DNA of 64,000 bases from Bacteroidia bacterium (lineage in GTDB: Bacteria > Bacteroidota > Bacteroidia > Cytophagales > JAAEPT01): contig JAUIJC010000028.1 in assembly GCA_030431525.1 (NCBI GenBank), positions 1 through 64,000 of the forward strand, read 5' to 3'. The translations under genes and the position numbers were made by a program. Under the pieces are notes generated by a model. It did not search any database. It had not been told where the DNA came from and saw nothing but the letters and a program-made list of their open reading frames with translations. This document shows positions 35,019 to 43,478 of the stretch, in pieces. The stretch's first letter is position 1; each line of letters starts with the position of its first letter.

Positions 35019-36206
35019 ATGAAACTGATTAGCAATTCCTTGAAAGCATTGTTGACAGCAAGCTTCCTCCTCTTTGGAATGATGCTCACCGCACATGCGA
35101 ACGACAACGAATCGCTTTACAATCAAGGCATTGAACACTATAAGCGCTTGGATCATGTAAAGGCTCGTGAGGCATTCCAGGAAGTGGTGGATGCAAATCC
35201 AAACCACGGCGGTGCGTATTATCATTTGGGGAAAATCGCATTGTATTTTGAGGAATACGATAAAGCCATTGCTGCCTTCACCAAAACCACCGAAGTTGGT
35301 GATGATTATTTTGTCGAAGCTGAGTTTGAACTAGGGGAACTGAAAACTGAGCGCAAGGATTACGAAGCAGCCGTAAAGCACTACGATGCTATCCTCAGCA
35401 AAGAAAGCGGAAACGGAAAGGCTTATCGCCTACGTGGCCTCTGCAAAAGAGAAATTCAAAACTACGAAGGTGCTCTTGCTGACCTGAACAAAGCCATTGA
35501 ATTGGAAGGTGAAAACGAAGCCACTCTTTATGAGAAAGGAGTCTTGGAAATAGAAATCAAGGACTTTGATGCTGCCATTGCTGACTTGACAAAGGTTATT
35601 GAGGGCAACGAGAAAAACGCTGATGCCTATTTCTATCGCGCTTTTGCTCATTACCAAGAAGCACAAGACCCAAACTACAAGCACCACCACGCACACCTTA
35701 AACAAGCCTTGGCTGACTACGACAAAACACTGAAGCTTGACCCCGATTTTGATGAGGCTTACTTCGATCGTGGTGAGGTAAAACTAAAGCTTAACGATTA
35801 CCAAGGCGCCATTTACGACTTCAAAAAGGCAATTGCCATCAACCCTGAAGACCTCGACGCTCGTTACATGAAAGCCCTTTGCAACTACCACTACGGCTAT
35901 GAGCAAAGCGCTGTAAAACAAGTTGAAAAACTTCTACTCATCGACTCCAACTACGTAAACGGCCACCACTTTATGGCTGAGTATTACGAGGACCTTCAGG
36001 AGTACGACAAAGCACTTACTTCAATCAATAAAGTGATTGATTTGGAAGGCAATGAAAAACAAGCGGATGCCTTCTTGATGAGGGCTTACATTAAGCTTGA
36101 CTTGAACGACACCGAAGGTGCTTGTCAAGACTTTGCCGAGGCAGAAAACTTGGGTAACAAAGAAGCTCACTACAAGCGAAACAGGTACTGCCGAAAGTAT
36201 AAGTAA
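35019..36206 (+). CDS. Exported TPR-repeat protein, 395 aa
   Basis: The signal peptide MKLISNSLKALLTASFLLFGMMLTAHA defines the start at 35019; a longer reading from 34944 is rejected. The mature protein is about ten consecutive TPRs (for example YNQGIEHYKRLDHVKAREAFQEVVDANP and AYFDRGEVKLKLNDYQGAIYDFKKAIAINP) with no catalytic domain. It is probably a periplasmic scaffold. The partner cannot be named. It has a strong terminator immediately downstream. Confidence 0.85.
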   Translation: MKLISNSLKALLTASFLLFGMMLTAHANDNESLYNQGIEHYKRLDHVKAREAFQEVVDANPNHGGAYYHLGKIALYFEEYDKAIAAFTKTTEVGDDYFVEAEFELGELKTERKDYEAAVKHYDAILSKESGNGKAYRLRGLCKREIQNYEGALADLNKAIELEGENEATLYEKGVLEIEIKDFDAAIADLTKVIEGNEKNADAYFYRAFAHYQEAQDPNYKHHHAHLKQALADYDKTLKLDPDFDEAYFDRGEVKLKLNDYQGAIYDFKKAIAINPEDLDARYMKALCNYHYGYEQSAVKQVEKLLLIDSNYVNGHHFMAEYYEDLQEYDKALTSINKVIDLEGNEKQADAFLMRAYIKLDLNDTEGACQDFAEAENLGNKEAHYKRNRYCRKYK

Positions 36207-36230
36207 TTCCCTGTGTGTTGATTATTCTTC

Positions 36231-36259
36231 AAAAGCTCAGCTCCGGCTGAGCTTTTTTT
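36231..36259 (+). terminator. Intrinsic terminator of the TPR gene
   Basis: AAAAGCTCAGC and GCTGAGCTTTT form an 11-bp stem with a 4-base loop, followed by more Ts. It lies 25 bp after the stop and directly before the maf start. Confidence 0.92.
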
Positions 36260-36275
36260 ATGCCTTTACAACATC

Positions 36276-36833
36276 ATGAAAAAATATATTCTCGCCTCAG
36301 GATCACCTCGTCGAGCAGAACTTTTGAAACAGCTTGAAATTGAGTTTAGGGTCCAAAAACCTGATGTAGAAGAAATCTTCCCCAAGGATCTCCATTATTC
36401 CACCGTAGCGGAATTTTTGGCGTGCCTAAAGGCCGATAGCTTCAATCAATTGGAACCAAATGAAGTTGTGATTACAGCCGATACGACTGTTGCCATCAAC
36501 GGCGAAATCCTCGGCAAACCCGAGAACTTAGAACATGCCAAGCAGATGCTTCAACAGTTCTCTGGTAACACTCATGAGGTGATTACTGGGGTTTGCCTAA
36601 AAAGCACTGACAAACAAGTAGCCTTCAGCGAGACCACTAAGGTATTCTTCGACAAGCTCTCGGATGAGGATATTAACCATTACGTGGACACTTACCAGCC
36701 ATTAGACAAGGCTGGCTCTTATGGCATCCAAGAATGGATTGGAATGATTGGCGTAAAAAAAATCGAGGGCTCCTACTTCAACGTCGTAGGCCTACCTGTT
36801 CAACACCTTCGGAAAGAACTTATTAAGTTCTGA
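36276..36833 (+). CDS. maf: Maf-family nucleotide pyrophosphatase
   Basis: A 185-aa house-cleaning nucleoside-triphosphate pyrophosphatase. Seen are SGSPRRAELL at the N-terminus, ADTTVAINGEILGKP with the catalytic Asp, and DKAGSYGIQEWIG. The last motif points to the YhdE-like subgroup that hydrolyses dTTP, UTP and modified pyrimidine nucleotides. Its stop is 5 bp from that of the convergent gpsA gene. Confidence 0.93.
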   Translation: MKKYILASGSPRRAELLKQLEIEFRVQKPDVEEIFPKDLHYSTVAEFLACLKADSFNQLEPNEVVITADTTVAINGEILGKPENLEHAKQMLQQFSGNTHEVITGVCLKSTDKQVAFSETTKVFFDKLSDEDINHYVDTYQPLDKAGSYGIQEWIGMIGVKKIEGSYFNVVGLPVQHLRKELIKF

Positions 36834-36838
36834 GCGCA

Positions 36839-37837
36839 TCACTGCAAACGCCCTTTCAATATTTCAACTTCCACGGCTGGGGAAATTCGCTCATACAAAA
36901 TGTGATAGACGGCCTGACAGATAGGGAGATCCAGCTTCGCTTCCGAATAAATCTTGTGCAGGCTTTTCACGGCGTAATAGCCCTCAGCAATCATCCCCAT
37001 TTCCACCATGGCGGACTTCACGGTATAACCCCGACCAAGCATATTTCCCAAGGTTCTGTTCCTACTGAACTGTGAATATGACGTCACCAAAAGGTCTCCC
37101 AAATAAGCCGATTGACTCAAATCCCTTTCCCCTGGGAATAAGGCGTCTAAAAAACGGGAAATCTCTTGAAGGGCATTGGATACCAACACCGCTTGAAAGT
37201 TATCTCCAAAGTTGAGTCCGTGGGTAATACCACAAGCCAGCGCCACAATATTCTTCATCACTGCCGCATACTCAATCCCCACTAAATCGGGCAAGGTATG
37301 GACATTGACGTATGAGCAACGAAGCAGTGCCGCCACTTCCTCTCCTGTTTCCTCATTCTCGCAGCCGATGGTAAGGTAGGATTGGCGACGAAGCGCTACT
37401 TCCTCCGCATGGCAAGGACCAGCAATAATCGTCAGGTGCTTTTCATCTACCCCAAAACGTTCTTGCACATAATCCGTGACCAGACAGTCCATTTCGGGAA
37501 TCATGCCCTTAATAGCCGAAACCACGATCTTCCCTTCGAAGGCATCTTCCTCCAACTGATCCAAGGCATCCTTCACAAAAGCAGCAGGAACCACCAACAC
37601 AACCACGGAAACTCCTTCAACAGCCTTGTGAATATCAGTTTCAACCTGAACTTTTTCCAAGTTGATGTTCACATTGGTCAAATACCTTGGGTTGTGCCCA
37701 AAGGCCCGAATTAGCCGCGCACTCTCCTTTCTGCGCACCCACCATTTGATGTTTACTTCCTGTTCAGAAAGGATTTGAATCAAAGCGGTTGCCCAACTTC
37801 CGTCACCGATTACTGCTATTTGAGGGACTTGGCTCAT
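36839..37837 (-). CDS. gpsA: NAD(P)-dependent glycerol-3-phosphate dehydrogenase
   Basis: A 332-aa cytoplasmic enzyme that reduces dihydroxyacetone phosphate to sn-glycerol-3-phosphate for phospholipids. It has the Rossmann motif IGDGSWATAL (Asp in the usual GAG position is common in Bacteroidota). The catalytic Lys lies in VMKNIVALACGITHGLNFGDN. ATG 37837 is preferred to an in-frame start at 37873, which would precede the promoter element at 37862-37869. Confidence 0.95.
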   Translation of the reverse strand: MSQVPQIAVIGDGSWATALIQILSEQEVNIKWWVRRKESARLIRAFGHNPRYLTNVNINLEKVQVETDIHKAVEGVSVVVLVVPAAFVKDALDQLEEDAFEGKIVVSAIKGMIPEMDCLVTDYVQERFGVDEKHLTIIAGPCHAEEVALRRQSYLTIGCENEETGEEVAALLRCSYVNVHTLPDLVGIEYAAVMKNIVALACGITHGLNFGDNFQAVLVSNALQEISRFLDALFPGERDLSQSAYLGDLLVTSYSQFSRNRTLGNMLGRGYTVKSAMVEMGMIAEGYYAVKSLHKIYSEAKLDLPICQAVYHILYERISPAVEVEILKGRLQ

Positions 37838-37861
37838 AAACAAAGGGAATGAAAATTCGTA

Positions 37862-37869
37862 CAAAAGTA
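37862..37869 (-). promoter_or_regulatory. TAnnTTTG -7 element of gpsA
   Basis: On the minus strand TACTTTTG lies 24 bp before the gpsA ATG. A -33 TTG is not evident. It supports the shorter gpsA start. Confidence 0.45.
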
Positions 37870-37924
37870 CCAAATTATACTGGTTTACGGCTCGCCCCTG
37901 TCTCAGCCTTCAATTTTAGCGAAT

Positions 37925-38743
37925 ATGATCATTTACAATTTTGAGCTCATCGAGGAAAACAAATTTCCCTTTTCGCTGCACAATCGTGCATTTCTCTATG
38001 GGGATGCCCTGTTTGAAACTTTGATGGCCAAACAAAAATCCATTCGCTTTTTTGAGGACCATTTAGCCAGGCTTTCAGGCGGACTGACCACTTTGGGAAT
38101 TGAATACCCAAATGAATTGAATCCTCAGCATCTGGAACCAATCATCACAAAATTGATGGAGGCGAAAAATTTGGAGGATGCACGCCTAAAAATATTGGCT
38201 TGGAGAACACATGGCGGACTATTTACCCCTGAAAATAATGCATTGGAATTCATCATTACGGCAGCTCCAGCCAAACCATTTGAAAACCATGTAAAGGAAA
38301 ATGTGGGCTTTTTTGAAGATTTCCGGCTTTACCATTCTCCCCTTTCAGCCTACAAAACGACAAACGCCCAGCCCTATGTGATGGCGGGCATTGAAATGAA
38401 AAAGAAAGGCTGGGATGACATCATTTTGCTGGATACCGACGACCATGTGGCTGAATGTCTTTCCACCAACCTCTATTGGGTAAAGGACAATACCATCTTC
38501 TCCCCTTCAAAAAGTACGGGTTGCATTTGCGGAGTCATGCAACAACAAATCATCAAACTGTTGGAGGAAAAGGGAAACCCATTACAATTTGTAAAAGCTC
38601 AACCCGAAGAACTCTCAAAAGCTGAGGCCATTTTCACGAGTAACGTCACTGGAATCAGCTACATCAAAACCATTGACAGCAAGAGCTTTTCTGAAAAGCA
38701 TCCAATGGTGGATGAATTAAAAAGCAAACTGGATTTTAAATAA
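37925..38743 (+). CDS. Class IV aminotransferase/aminodeoxychorismate lyase-like
   Basis: A 272-aa PLP enzyme of fold type IV. The N-terminus has SLHNRAFLYGDALFETL, the PLP lysine lies in AYKTTNAQPYVMAG, and the phosphate cup has AECLSTNLYWVKD with TGCICGVMQQ. The group includes PabC (4-amino-4-deoxychorismate lyase) and branched-chain or D-amino acid aminotransferases. The short length and divergent loops fit PabC best. No folate or pab genes are adjacent, so the assignment is tentative. It converges on lolD with 6 bp between stops. Confidence 0.8.
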   Translation: MIIYNFELIEENKFPFSLHNRAFLYGDALFETLMAKQKSIRFFEDHLARLSGGLTTLGIEYPNELNPQHLEPIITKLMEAKNLEDARLKILAWRTHGGLFTPENNALEFIITAAPAKPFENHVKENVGFFEDFRLYHSPLSAYKTTNAQPYVMAGIEMKKKGWDDIILLDTDDHVAECLSTNLYWVKDNTIFSPSKSTGCICGVMQQQIIKLLEEKGNPLQFVKAQPEELSKAEAIFTSNVTGISYIKTIDSKSFSEKHPMVDELKSKLDFK

Positions 38744-38749
38744 CAAAGA

Positions 38750-39397
38750 TTACAACTGGCCGTCCGCCATCACCAACTTGCGGTCTGTCATATTGGCCAA
38801 TTCTTCATTGTGGGTCACAATCACAAAAGTCTGCCCTGTTTCCTCTCGTAGCCTGAAAAACAATTCATGCAGCTCTTGAGCACTTTTTGAATCAAGGTTA
38901 CCACTCGGCTCATCAGCAAAGACCACTTTTGGATTATTCAACAGTGCACGCGCCACCGAAACTCGTTGCTGTTCTCCGCCGGATAATTGTGACGGTTTAT
39001 GTTGAAGGCGATTTGAAAGCCCCAACATACCCAACAGCTCCTCGGCGCGACTCTTTACTAATTTTTCATTCCGTCCCCCCAGAAAACCAGGCATACAGAC
39101 ATTTTCCAAGGCAGAAAACTCCGGCAAAAGGTTGTGAAACTGAAAAACAAAGCCAATGTGCTCATTTCGGAATCTTGCCAACGAGGATCCCTTGAGCGAA
39201 AAAACATCCTTTCCATCCATACGAACACCTCCCTGATCGGGGTTATCCAAGGTGCCTAGAATGTGTAAAAGCGTGCTCTTTCCAGCCCCAGAAGCCCCAA
39301 CAATAGATACAATCTCACCCTGCTGAACCTCAAGGCTCACTCCCTTTAGCACCTGCAAATTGCCGTAGTGCTTAACGATATTTTCTGCAACCAACAT
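38750..39397 (-). CDS. lolD: LolD-type ABC transporter ATP-binding protein
   Basis: A 215-aa ABC ATPase of the MacB/LolD class: Walker [10 protein letters not shown] at about 35-43, [16 protein letters not shown], signature [15 protein letters not shown] and Walker [14 protein letters not shown]. With LolC/E-type membrane subunits it would extract lipoproteins from the inner membrane, but those genes are not in the window. The class also includes FtsE and MacB. It is monocistronic, with a textbook promoter at 39405-39434. Confidence 0.88.
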   Translation of the reverse strand: MLVAENIVKHYGNLQVLKGVSLEVQQGEIVSIVGASGAGKSTLLHILGTLDNPDQGGVRMDGKDVFSLKGSSLARFRNEHIGFVFQFHNLLPEFSALENVCMPGFLGGRNEKLVKSRAEELLGMLGLSNRLQHKPSQLSGGEQQRVSVARALLNNPKVVFADEPSGNLDSKSAQELHELFFRLREETGQTFVIVTHNEELANMTDRKLVMADGQL

Positions 39398-39404
39398 AAG
39401 GCCA

Positions 39405-39434
39405 CAAAGTTAAGCCGACATCGACGGGATACAA
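39405..39434 (-). promoter_or_regulatory. Consensus Bacteroidota promoter of lolD
   Basis: On the minus strand TTG (39432-39434), exactly 19 bp, TAACTTTG (39405-39412). Spacing and both boxes match the Bacteroidota consensus. It lies back to back with the sucC promoter. Confidence 0.7.
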
Positions 39435-39462
39435 GCGATAGTTTAGTCGGGCAAAAGGGAAT

Positions 39463-39493
39463 TTGATTGTTCTAAGCAAAGTCATTACTTTTG
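39463..39493 (+). promoter_or_regulatory. Bacteroidota-type promoter of sucC
   Basis: TTG (39463-39465), 20 bp spacer, TACTTTTG (39486-39493), and the sucC ATG at 39516. Both boxes fit the consensus. Confidence 0.65.
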
Positions 39494-39515
39494 GACGGCC
39501 TTTAAGTTAGCGACT

Positions 39516-40703
39516 ATGAACATCCACGAATATCAAGCAAAAGAAATCTTGAAATCTTACGGCGTAAGGATTCAAGAAGGTATTGTCTGCGACACTGTTG
39601 ATCAAGCAGTGGCTGCCTCTGAAAAACTCACCAAAGAGTTTGGCCCTGGCCAAGTGGTGAAAGCACAGATCCACGCAGGTGGACGCGGTAAAGGAGGGGG
39701 CGTAAAATTCAGCCCATCCGTTGAGAAAGTGCGTGAAAACGCTGAGAACATCCTAGGCATGACCTTGGTGACTCCTCAAACCGGTCCTGAAGGAAAGCTT
39801 GTACAAAAAGTACTCATCGCTCAGGATGCCTACTACCCAGGCGAGAGCGAGCCACAAGAGTTCTACCTTGGCGTATTGCTCGACCGTGCCACTAAAATGA
39901 ACGTCATCATGGCGTCTACTGAAGGTGGTGTGGAAATCGAAGAAGTTGCCGAAGCAACTCCTGAGAAAATCATCAAGGAGTGGGTTGACCCAGTATTGGG
40001 CCTCCAGCCATTCCAAGCACGTAAAATCGCCTTTGCTCTTGGATTGGAAGGTCCAGCGTTGAAGGAAATGGTGAAGTTCATCTTCTCCCTTTACCGTGCT
40101 TACGAGGAGACTGACTCCTCCATGTTTGAGATCAACCCTGTTCTCAAAACTTCCGACAACAAGATCCTTGCTGTTGACGCCAAAGTAAACTTGGACCCCA
40201 ACGCATTGTTCCGTCACAAAGACTTCCTTGAACTTCGCGACCTTACCGAAGAAGATCCATTGGAAGTTGAAGCCAGCGAATTCAACCTCAACTACGTGAA
40301 GCTTGACGGCAACGTAGGTTGTATGGTAAACGGTGCTGGTCTTGCCATGGCTACCATGGACATGATTAAGCTTTCTGGTGGTGAGCCTGCTAACTTCCTT
40401 GACGTAGGAGGAGGCGCTAACGCTCAAACTGTAGAAGCTGGTTTCCGAATCATCTTGAAAGACCCTAACGTAAAAGCTATTTTGATCAACGTATTCGGTG
40501 GTATCGTTCGTTGCGACCGCGTTGCTCAAGGTGTTGTTGAGGCTTACAAGAACATCGGTGAAATTAAAGTTCCTATCATCGTTCGTCTACAAGGCACAAA
40601 CGCTGAAGAAGGTAAGAAAGTAATTGAGGAGTCTGGCTTGAACGTAATTCCTGCCATCGTCCTTAAAGAAGATGCTGAAAAAGTGAAGGAAGTTCTTTCC
40701 TAA
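39516..40703 (+). CDS. sucC: Succinate-CoA ligase (ADP-forming) beta subunit
   Basis: A 395-aa TCA-cycle subunit that forms succinate and ATP or GTP from succinyl-CoA with the SucD alpha subunit. ATP-grasp features include MNIHEYQAKEIL, AQIHAGGRGKGGGV and EINPVL near the metal site. The C-terminal CoA-ligase domain has FLDVGGGANAQTV and LINVFGGIVRCDRVA. Full length. sucD is not adjacent, unlike in many bacteria. It has its own promoter and a strong terminator. Confidence 0.97.
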   Translation: MNIHEYQAKEILKSYGVRIQEGIVCDTVDQAVAASEKLTKEFGPGQVVKAQIHAGGRGKGGGVKFSPSVEKVRENAENILGMTLVTPQTGPEGKLVQKVLIAQDAYYPGESEPQEFYLGVLLDRATKMNVIMASTEGGVEIEEVAEATPEKIIKEWVDPVLGLQPFQARKIAFALGLEGPALKEMVKFIFSLYRAYEETDSSMFEINPVLKTSDNKILAVDAKVNLDPNALFRHKDFLELRDLTEEDPLEVEASEFNLNYVKLDGNVGCMVNGAGLAMATMDMIKLSGGEPANFLDVGGGANAQTVEAGFRIILKDPNVKAILINVFGGIVRCDRVAQGVVEAYKNIGEIKVPIIVRLQGTNAEEGKKVIEESGLNVIPAIVLKEDAEKVKEVLS

Positions 40704-40724
40704 GCACAGCACTCATAGCAAGAC

Positions 40725-40760
40725 AAAAGCGGTTGACCAACCAGGTCAACCGCTTTTTTT
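40725..40760 (+). terminator. Intrinsic terminator of sucC
   Basis: AAAAGCGGTTGACC (40725-40738) and GGTCAACCGCTTTT (40744-40757) pair perfectly over 14 bases around a 5-base loop, with T continuing to 40760. It lies 22 bp after the stop. Confidence 0.95.
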
Positions 40761-40865
40761 GTTTCTAAATGAAGCCATTTTGCCTTTGAATGGAGGCTTC
40801 AACATTTTTTCTTCAAAGCCATCTTTTCAATTGAGCTGTAAAACCCTACCTCAAAGAGCCCAATA

Positions 40866-41507
40866 TTAATCTTCTTGACTAAGCTCCACACCAAGGACAA
40901 AATTGAAAGAATTGGTTCTTACGGCACCATCCTTCCCTATTGGGCTCTCCAAAATATCCGTTATCCCTGTCTCAAACTCAAGATCAAAGGTGAAGATGGA
41001 AAAGTTGAGACCAGCCCCTACGGACATAGCAATATTGGTTGTCCTAAAATCCTCATCTGTGACAGGTCCTGATGTCACTCGCACAGGTGTCACATAATCA
41101 ATATCTCTTTTAGTATAGAAATTAAACAATGGACCTCCATAAACACGAAGCATCACAGGCGAATCATAGAAGAACCGATAACCAAAATACCCCCCAGCAT
41201 CAATACTGTTTAGCCTTAACTTAAAATCATCCTTATTCGTATCATCTTGCACCGATACCTCTCCACCATAACTTGAAACCCCAAGGTAGGGTTCGAAATA
41301 CCATCGCTTCCCAAACCTTGCAAAGCCTCTAATGTAATACGCGATATCTCCTTTATCCTGGGAAATAGTAGGCAGTTCCGAGGTTCTGTAGTTCGTCCAT
41401 TTAATGGCGGCCTTGCCTCCAAAAGAAATCTGTGCTTGGGCACCAATTGCCATGAGCAACAAAAAACCTGTCAAAACAATGAGCCTACATTTTTTCACGG
41501 TTGTCAT
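40866..41507 (-). CDS. Outer-membrane beta-barrel protein, 213 aa
   Basis: ATG 41507 gives MTTVKKCRLIVLTGFLLLMAIGAQAQ, a clean Sec signal; an in-frame start at 41552 does not. The mature part is a small barrel of the OMP_b-brl type (ISFGGKAAIKWTNYR, WYFEPYLGVSSYGGEV, GYFGYRFFYDSPVMLRVYGGP, MSVGAGLNFSIFTFDLEFETGITDI). It ends with an aromatic strand followed by LSQED. Similar to PorT-like/OmpW-like orphan barrels; role unknown. Confidence 0.8.
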   Translation of the reverse strand: MTTVKKCRLIVLTGFLLLMAIGAQAQISFGGKAAIKWTNYRTSELPTISQDKGDIAYYIRGFARFGKRWYFEPYLGVSSYGGEVSVQDDTNKDDFKLRLNSIDAGGYFGYRFFYDSPVMLRVYGGPLFNFYTKRDIDYVTPVRVTSGPVTDEDFRTTNIAMSVGAGLNFSIFTFDLEFETGITDILESPIGKDGAVRTNSFNFVLGVELSQED

Positions 41508-41596
41508 AAAATCATAAACCAAAGTCCCTTTAGTACATGTACGCATGAACACACCCCGAGTTACTAAGCCAAAAAATCCATTTGGGGAAAGACAGC

Positions 41597-42634
41597 TTAA
41601 TCTTCCAACAGACCGATCATAAAAGTACTTTTAGTGGCCATCCAACCGATAAACATCCCTAATCCCAAAAGAAGAAAAATCGAGTGATAGGGAGTTGAGA
41701 CCTTATAAGGTTTCGTTTTTATCAACACAGGCTCTCGTTGGTCAATGGCATTGAAGACATCACTCAACCGCTCCCTACTCTTTGCACGAAAAAAAGCTCC
41801 TTGACCAATAGAAGCTACTTCCATGAGCTGCCGTTCATTCAACTGACTTGGAAAAGAATCAATCTCCTCAACCCGGCGTCCTCCCTGTTTCAATTTTTGA
41901 ACTTTATAGGGCACTCGCCCCTCTCGCCCAAGACCAACCGTGTACACTTTAATCTGATATGCATCGGCCAATTCGGCTGCAGTTTTTGGAGAAATTCTAC
42001 CCGAATTATCCTCCCCATCGCTCAAAAGCACGATAAATTTTGACGAACCTTCTGATTTTTTCAACTGGGAAATCGCCAATCCCAAAGCCGAACCTATCGC
42101 TGTTCCCTGAACGGAAACACTTTCCGGCCTTAAACCATCAATCCTTTCCTTTAATAGCGAATAATCTTGCGTCTGTGGGACTGCAACAAAAGCTTCACCG
42201 CGAAATGCGATAAGACCTATTCGATCATTTTTCCTTCCTTCCACAAAAGTTTTTGCCACCTCCTTAGCTGCCTCCAATCGGGTTGGCTCCATGTCCATCC
42301 CCAACATGGACTTCGATACATCAAGTACTAAAACTATACAGCTGCCCTGCTCCACTACATCCGATTTTTCAGCGTATTTAACCGGTTTGGAGAGAGCCAA
42401 AGCCAACAACAGACCTGCGAGAATCAAAAAGACATTTGGTAAAAACCGCATCCAAATGGTCCAATCAGACCAAAATGTATTCAATCGACTTACCGCTAAT
42501 GGTTCATGAAACCGCTTATCCAACACCCACCGAAAAGCTAAAGCCATGGGCAAAGCAACCCCCACATACAGCCATTCTGGCTGCTCAAATGTCAGCCCAA
42601 GAAACTCTATGGAACAAATCCCCTCAATCATCAT
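41597..42634 (-). CDS. BatA/B-type VWA-domain membrane protein
   Basis: A 345-aa inner-membrane protein. Two N-terminal helices (about 15-35 and 55-80) precede a VWA domain with a complete MIDAS: DVSKSM, TAIGSALG and SDGED. A C-terminal helix (FLLLGLGMFIGWMATK) follows. This is the BatA/BatB (Bacteroides aerotolerance) architecture; family members are implicated in oxidative-stress or envelope functions, with the mechanism unknown. Its start ATGATGATTGA overlaps the upstream stop by 11 bp, so translation is coupled. It is the last gene of a three-gene operon. Confidence 0.88.
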   Translation of the reverse strand: MMIEGICSIEFLGLTFEQPEWLYVGVALPMALAFRWVLDKRFHEPLAVSRLNTFWSDWTIWMRFLPNVFLILAGLLLALALSKPVKYAEKSDVVEQGSCIVLVLDVSKSMLGMDMEPTRLEAAKEVAKTFVEGRKNDRIGLIAFRGEAFVAVPQTQDYSLLKERIDGLRPESVSVQGTAIGSALGLAISQLKKSEGSSKFIVLLSDGEDNSGRISPKTAAELADAYQIKVYTVGLGREGRVPYKVQKLKQGGRRVEEIDSFPSQLNERQLMEVASIGQGAFFRAKSRERLSDVFNAIDQREPVLIKTKPYKVSTPYHSIFLLLGLGMFIGWMATKSTFMIGLLED

Positions 42635-43478
42635 TTGGATCCAGAAACCTTTTCTTTGCAAACTCCCTGAGCACCGTTAAATCAGGCTGCTCTTGACTAC
42701 TTCCATAAATCACCCGATCCGCCTGCCGCAATACATCCACAAAGGGTTCTTCACCAAAATGCTGCGCAAGCTCATGAGTAGTGAGCAACGGAATTGGCAT
42801 TCCTTCCATCTCTTGGAGCCACCTTTTCCACAGAAAAATCGTTGCGGATAACTGCCCATCCTGTAGAGCAAGCTGATCAAAACGCTGACTAAATTTCCGG
42901 TATTGCCGCCTCTTCCTCCATGAATCCGCCCCACGCTTCAGCGGATTTCGGAAAAAGACCAATAACAAACCAACAACCACAAAGAACACTGCTGACACGG
43001 CCACATAGAACCATGGAGGCAACAAACGTTTCAATGGCTGAAGACCAACCTCTTCCTTCATTTTTATCACCGCCGGAAGCGCTCCAACCGAAAGATCCAT
43101 GCTCACCTTAGCTTCTTGAACTTGAAGCCCCAGCGAATCATCATCCCGATAAAAAACCATTAGAGGAGAAAGGGACTGCATGGAATCCATCGAAAAGGTC
43201 CGCACCAGATAAACGGCACTGTCGTACAACCTTCCCTCGGCCACAATCTTAGTTGGAAAATATTCGCGCTTAATTACCTCAAAAGGCATAAAACCATCTA
43301 AAGTATCGGGAAAAACCACCAACTCATTCTCCTCATAAATAGCAGAAAGGCAATACCTCACAGGCTCCCCCAACTTGACCGAATCGCTCAAAAACCTGCC
43401 CCTAATGATTGGCAAAGCAAAAAGATGGTTGAGGCACAAAAAATAAAAAACCATGAAAACCACCCCAAGACGAGTCAT
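42624..43478 (-). CDS. Bat-operon membrane protein (BatD/DUF4381-like position), 284 aa
   Basis: A signal or first helix (MTRLGVVFMVFYFLCLNHLF), a periplasmic beta-rich domain (about 25-150), one transmembrane helix (about 155-178) and a basic cytoplasmic region with helices. The layout and position between a DUF58 gene and a VWA gene match the poorly conserved third component of Bat operons. Sequence similarity to a named family is not evident. It overlaps both neighbours (4 and 11 bp), showing tight coupling. Confidence 0.72.
   Translation of the reverse strand: MTRLGVVFMVFYFLCLNHLFALPIIRGRFLSDSVKLGEPVRYCLSAIYEENELVVFPDTLDGFMPFEVIKREYFPTKIVAEGRLYDSAVYLVRTFSMDSMQSLSPLMVFYRDDDSLGLQVQEAKVSMDLSVGALPAVIKMKEEVGLQPLKRLLPPWFYVAVSAVFFVVVGLLLVFFRNPLKRGADSWRKRRQYRKFSQRFDQLALQDGQLSATIFLWKRWLQEMEGMPIPLLTTHELAQHFGEEPFVDVLRQADRVIYGSSQEQPDLTVLREFAKKRFLDPNDD

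Noticed and set aside
39753-40529. 258-codon minus-strand frame opposite sucC
   Set aside because: Antisense of a strongly conserved gene; no domain or own promoter.
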